Assembly (NCBI GenBank): GCA_024763495.1
Contig: JANTFJ010000079.1
Coordinates: 1-9,462, forward strand
Direction of reading: 5' to 3'
DNA length: 9,462 nt
From: Desulfobulbaceae bacterium
Lineage (GTDB): Bacteria; Desulfobacterota; Desulfobulbia; Desulfobulbales; SURF-16
Position numbers and translations under genes: made by a program. The notes under the pieces are model-generated. The model had not been told where the DNA came from, did not search any database, and saw only the letters and a program-made list of their open reading frames with translations. Shown in pieces: positions 6,689 to 9,462 of the stretch (positions are counted from its first letter, which is position 1; every line of letters starts with the position of its first letter).

Positions 6689-7471
6689 TTAGAATGACAG
6701 GCTCAAGGTAACGCCGCCATAGATAAAATCACTGTCATCTCCATCAACGCTGCTGTTTTCAATCATATCCTCCGCATCGCTGCTCAGGGCGAACGAATAG
6801 TAAATCTCCGGCGTTATGGAAAAATATTTGTCCAGAGGAAAGGTCATGGAGGCAGACAGCAAACCATCGTGAAAATCACTGTAAGAATCATTTGCCAGCC
6901 CGTCGCCATCAAGATCAACGTCATCGCTCAAGTCATAGTAGCCGACCTGAGCGCCCAGATCGAGAGTATACCCTTTGGAGATTTCGATTGAATGCGAAAT
7001 TCCTAAAGTTATATAAACACCAGGGTAATTATCAGTATCCAGATATATACTCAATGTTGGTGAAAGCAAAGTCTTCAGTGATGTCGTCACATACCATTCC
7101 TGGGTGTCATCCGCACCATCCAGGGCATAATAGATATAACCTGCCCCATAATCAGCAAAATTGCATGATCCATCATAAGAGATGGTCATATCTGTTTCGT
7201 TAAATTCCGTTGTTTCGGTGTCAAAATGATCCGTATCAAAATTTCCCCAGAGATTAAAGCCAAACCCCTTGTATGATACGGTCATCGAGGGCTGCAGGAC
7301 AATGCTGTCCTGGCTCAGTTCATAGCCCCGCCAGATATACTGGCTCAGGGCTGAAACACTGAGTTCAGCTTCGGGTTTTTCTTCTTCGGCCCAGACTGAA
7401 TTCGCGATAATTCCGCTCGCCAGGATTCCTGTTAGAGCTAATCCGCTGATTTTTAACATTTTCTTTTTCAT
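6689..7471 (-). CDS. Outer-membrane beta-barrel protein, putative porin (TorF-like)
   Basis: A protein of 260 residues. A signal peptide (basic MKKKMLK start, hydrophobic core) probably ends after VWA at 28, ahead of an acidic mature chain. Alternating hydrophobic and polar strands and a C-terminal LSLSF ending in phenylalanine suit a BAM-assembled barrel. The first strand, LSQYIWRGYELSQDS (42-56), with YKGFGFNLWGNFD further on, resembles the TorF-like putative porin family. Residues 186-195 read DLDGDGLAND, the spacing of a calcium-binding loop, probably in an exposed loop. Start: AAGGAG stands about seven bases before the ATG at 7471, which favours this Met over the one at residue 5. The gene lies 156 bases downstream of amt in the same direction and is probably cotranscribed or coregulated with it, suggesting help with outer-membrane entry of small nitrogen compounds. 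The barrel is well supported; the exact family and substrate are not. Confidence 0.75.
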   Translation of the reverse strand: MKKKMLKISGLALTGILASGIIANSVWAEEEKPEAELSVSALSQYIWRGYELSQDSIVLQPSMTVSYKGFGFNLWGNFDTDHFDTETTEFNETDMTISYDGSCNFADYGAGYIYYALDGADDTQEWYVTTSLKTLLSPTLSIYLDTDNYPGVYITLGISHSIEISKGYTLDLGAQVGYYDLSDDVDLDGDGLANDSYSDFHDGLLSASMTFPLDKYFSITPEIYYSFALSSDAEDMIENSSVDGDDSDFIYGGVTLSLSF

Positions 7472-7500
7472 CTCTTTCTCCTTTTAAATTAGAATTTTCC

Positions 7501-7521
7501 GGCTGAAGGCCCCCTTCAGCC
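7501..7521 (-). other. Stem-loop in the amt to porin intergenic region
   Basis: A perfect 9-bp stem (GGCTGAAGG with CCTTCAGCC) closes a 3-base loop. On the - strand it is followed by GGAAAATTC, not a T run, so it is not a standard terminator. It lies about 15 bases upstream of the barrel gene's ribosome binding site and could stabilise the processed mRNA end or limit read-through from amt. Confidence 0.5.
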
Positions 7522-7627
7522 ACTTCCAAAAAGCTTACAGGTGATTGTTGTCCGAGAATAGACATTTTTTCTCAAATCAGGTAAGCGAGGCACCAGACTT
7601 CACAGAAAGGACATCCTCGGACAGCCT

Positions 7628-8944
7628 CTAACCTCTTATTTGAAAATCATGATAGGCGTTCGCGCCATGTTCTCCGACATCAAGACCTTCCATTTCCTCT
7701 TCTTTACTGACCCGCAGACCAACTGTCAAGTCAATAACTTTAAAAAGGATAAATGCCACCCCAAAGGACCAGGCAAAGGCGGCACCAATACCAATGAGCT
7801 GGGTGGTTATAATTTTCATGGTTGTGCCGCCCATGTTAAACAGGCCGGCGGCCAGGGTTCCCCAGGCTCCGCATATACCATGGACGGAAACCGCGCCGAC
7901 CGGATCATCTATGTGCATTCTGTCAATGATAACAACGGAAATGACTACCAGCACACCGGAGGCAGCACCGATAATAATTGAACTTATCGGGCTGACATTG
8001 GCGCATCCCGCCGTAATTCCGACCAGCCCAGCCAGTGCCCCGTTAAGACTCATGCCGACATCCGGTTTCTTAAACATAATCCATGAGGTTACCATTGCCA
8101 GGATAGAACCGGCAGCAGCAGAGAGGTTAGTGTTGACAAAAATCATGGCAATACTTTTATCGGCCGTGGTGGTTGAGCCGGGATTGAAACCGAACCAGCC
8201 CAGCCAGAGGATAAAAACACCCAGGGCTGCCAAGGGTATATTATGACCGGGAATTGCCCTTACTTCACCTTTTTTACCATATTTACCGAGGCGGGGGCCA
8301 AGAACAATGGCTCCGGCCAGGGCTGCCCAGCCCCCAATGGAATGAACAACAGTAGAGCCGGCAAAATCGATAAAACCCAGTTTCTCCAGCCAGCCGCTAC
8401 CGTTAAACAGGCTGCCCCAGGCCCAGCTGCCAAAAATCGGATATATTACAGCACAAAGAAAAATACTATAAATCAAATAGCTGGTGAATTTTGTCCTTTC
8501 TGCCATGGCACCTGAAACAATGGTTGCCGCGGTAGCGGCAAAAACACACTGGAACATCCAGAATGCCAGAATCCAAGGATCGCCGTCCGGAGTCCAGCCG
8601 CTTAAGAAGAAATCACTGGTGCCGAAAAAACCAGTACTTGAGGTGCCGAACATCAGGCCAAAGCCCACCGCAAAAAAAGCAATGGAGCCCATGGAGAAGT
8701 CCATCAGGTTTTTCATCATAATATTTACCGCGTTCTTGGCCCTGGTAAATCCAGCCTCAACCATGGCAAAGCCGGCCTGCATGAAAAAAACCAGACAGGC
8801 GGCAACCAGAGTCCAGAGGTAGTTGGCATGAGCCTGAACCAGATTGATAGCCTCAGCGTTGGTAACAGGGGTAGGTAATTCATCAGCGCCCCAGGCAAGG
8901 GTCGGCAGCAACAGCAGAGTTATGGATAGAAATATTTTTTTCAT
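7628..8944 (-). CDS. amt: Ammonium channel of the Amt family
   Basis: A protein of 438 residues, the usual length for bacterial Amt. An N-terminal signal peptide ending near WGA (residues 18-20) is followed by the hydrophobic segments of the 11-helix fold. Key residues are present: DFAGSTVVH (Asp193 and pore His201), the second pore histidine at 355 in VSVHGICGAWG, the FQCVFAATAATIVSGAMAER block around 131-150, and GSWAWG at 172-177. It conducts ammonium or ammonia across the inner membrane as a trimer. The cytoplasmic tail (about 405-438, EEMEGLDVGEHGANAY) is the region that P-II proteins contact. The start at 8944 is preceded by AAGGAGACAAC, a strong ribosome binding site. It lies 41 bases downstream of the P-II gene, the usual P-II/Amt pairing, and is surely cotranscribed with it. 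Confidence 0.97.
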   Translation of the reverse strand: MKKIFLSITLLLLPTLAWGADELPTPVTNAEAINLVQAHANYLWTLVAACLVFFMQAGFAMVEAGFTRAKNAVNIMMKNLMDFSMGSIAFFAVGFGLMFGTSSTGFFGTSDFFLSGWTPDGDPWILAFWMFQCVFAATAATIVSGAMAERTKFTSYLIYSIFLCAVIYPIFGSWAWGSLFNGSGWLEKLGFIDFAGSTVVHSIGGWAALAGAIVLGPRLGKYGKKGEVRAIPGHNIPLAALGVFILWLGWFGFNPGSTTTADKSIAMIFVNTNLSAAAGSILAMVTSWIMFKKPDVGMSLNGALAGLVGITAGCANVSPISSIIIGAASGVLVVISVVIIDRMHIDDPVGAVSVHGICGAWGTLAAGLFNMGGTTMKIITTQLIGIGAAFAWSFGVAFILFKVIDLTVGLRVSKEEEMEGLDVGEHGANAYHDFQIRG

Positions 8945-8985
8945 GTTGTCTCCTTCTTTATCACATTAATTAAGCTGGTTGATTT

Positions 8986-9324
8986 CTAAATCGCATCTTC
9001 GTTTTTTTCTCCGGTTCTAATCCGGCATATTGATTCAACAGGGATGACGAAAATTTTGCCGTCCCCGATCTGGCCGGTCTTGACGCTCTCGATTATTGTC
9101 TCGATAACCTTGTCGACCATGCCGGCATTGATAACGATTTCCACTTTTACCTTGGGGATAAAATCCACTACATACTCGGCTCCGCGGTAAATTTCCTTAT
9201 GCCCCTTTTGTCTGCCAAACCCCTTAACCTCACTGACGGTCATGCCATGCACTCCCAAATCATGCAGGGCTCCTTTAAGTTCATCAAGCTTGAAAGGCTT
9301 AATAATAGCTTCTATTTTTTTCAT
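8986..9324 (-). CDS. glnB: P-II nitrogen regulatory protein (GlnB/GlnK family)
   Basis: A protein of 112 residues, the standard P-II length, aligning throughout with GlnB. Visible features: the opening MKKIEAIIKPFKLDEL, the T-loop from GFGRQKGH (35-42) to YRGAEYVVDF with the uridylylation target Tyr51, and the nucleotide-site segment TGQIGDGK (83-90) followed by RIRTGE (101-106). As a trimer it senses ATP/ADP and 2-oxoglutarate and reports nitrogen status. Asp54 and the MKKI start are GlnB-like, while the position directly ahead of amt is typical of GlnK, so the label is a matter of convention. Its likely partner is the Amt channel encoded next, blocked through the T-loop when nitrogen is ample. 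The start at 9324 is fixed by AAGGAGAG seven bases upstream. A sigma-54-like site lies about 50 bases upstream. Confidence 0.97.
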   Translation of the reverse strand: MKKIEAIIKPFKLDELKGALHDLGVHGMTVSEVKGFGRQKGHKEIYRGAEYVVDFIPKVKVEIVINAGMVDKVIETIIESVKTGQIGDGKIFVIPVESICRIRTGEKNEDAI

Positions 9325-9330
9325 GGCATC

Positions 9331-9350
9331 TCTCCTTAAAATCTCCTTAA
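9331..9350 (-). promoter_or_regulatory. Duplicated ribosome binding site before the P-II gene
   Basis: Read on the - strand, TTAAGGAGA occurs twice with an 11-base period (9342-9350, then 9331-9339). The copy nearer the gene ends about six bases from the ATG and is the functional Shine-Dalgarno sequence; the farther copy is too distant to start translation here and may act as a standby site or be a chance duplication. Confidence 0.6.
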
Positions 9351-9373
9351 AAAATGTGCGATATTTTCATGAT

Positions 9374-9389
9374 AGCGATCAATAAACCA
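9374..9389 (-). promoter_or_regulatory. Candidate sigma-54 promoter of the P-II/amt operon
   Basis: On the - strand, TGGTTTATTGATCGCT has GG and GC ten bases apart, the invariant frame of the -24/-12 promoter (consensus TGGCAC-N5-TTGC). The TGG, the T at the start of the -12 box and the GC match; the middle of the -24 box does not. Sigma-54 control is common for P-II/amt operons, which raises the prior. The mRNA start would be about 40 bases before the ATG. Confidence 0.4.
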
Positions 9390-9417
9390 CACCTTGACTT
9401 TTGAGAAGGCACGGCCT

Positions 9418-9462
9418 GTAAGCGTTTCAGGGATGCCGCCATGTGCCCGTTTCAACGCTCGC
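9418..9462. mobile_element. Left end of a related miniature or IS66-type element, cut by the window edge
   Basis: The stretch starts GTAAGCGTTTCAGGG and continues through GCCGCCATGTGCCCG. It aligns with the interior of the 6389 element (TTCAGGGGCACCGCCATGCGC) and with the GTAAGCG end at 306. If 9418 is the true end, the duplicated target would be CACGGCCT (9410-9417). The far end lies outside the window, so size and any transposase are unknown. It stands 28 bases upstream of the sigma-54-like site. Confidence 0.55.

Noticed and set aside
7580..7595. Second sigma-54-like site (TGGTGC-N5-TTACC) ahead of the porin gene
   Set aside because: The invariant GC of the -12 box is AC here, so it is unlikely to function.
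7549..7623. Inverted pair TGTCCGAG / CTCGGACA around a GTAAGCGAGG sequence between amt and the porin gene
   Set aside because: Only eight bases pair across a gap of about 60, with no flanking duplication; too weak to call an element.

Overview
The window reads as chromosomal DNA of a Gram-negative anaerobe, most likely a member of the Desulfobacterota (former Deltaproteobacteria). This rests on the mix of gene types: a very long pyruvate phosphate dikinase-like protein, a P-II / ammonium transporter / outer-membrane barrel cluster, and intergenic space full of small inverted-repeat elements. It is inference from family knowledge, not a database result. There are five genes, two on the + strand and three on the - strand, and they converge near position 6650.

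Left half (+ strand). A 107-bp palindromic repeat (59-165) and an AT-rich leader precede a 1423-residue PPDK-like protein (386-4657). It joins about 920 residues of unrecognised sequence to a PPDK-type ATP-grasp domain and a phospho-histidine swivelling domain, and it lacks the usual PEP/pyruvate barrel. A 567-bp intergenic region follows, with two 158-bp copies of a hairpin-forming repeat. The first copy is flanked by a perfect 8-bp direct repeat. Just upstream of the second copy is a full consensus sigma-70 promoter (TTGACA, 17 bp, TATAAT), so the second copy would form most of the 5' leader of the next gene. That gene (5225-6379) encodes a GH10 endo-xylanase-like lipoprotein with both catalytic glutamates.

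Middle. Nine bases after the xylanase stop codon lies a 190-bp relative of the same repeats, again flanked by a perfect 8-bp target duplication. A strong intrinsic terminator on the + strand follows it. Ends beginning 5'-GTAA together with 8-bp duplications match what is known of the IS66 insertion-sequence family, so I read these as non-autonomous IS66-type miniature elements. A further related element starts at 9418 and runs off the window.

Right half (- strand). The order of transcription is a P-II signalling protein (glnB-like), an ammonium channel (amt), then a 260-residue outer-membrane beta-barrel protein. All three have strong AAGGAG-type ribosome binding sites, and a sigma-54-like GG-N10-GC site precedes the P-II gene. 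Together they form an ammonium-uptake module: P-II gates the channel according to nitrogen status, and the barrel may let solutes across the outer membrane.

The most unusual content is the miniature-element family. Its copies sit between promoters and genes and form long hairpins whose imperfect pairs are almost all G-U on the + strand. The PPDK-like protein with its unexplained N-terminal two thirds is the other item of note.
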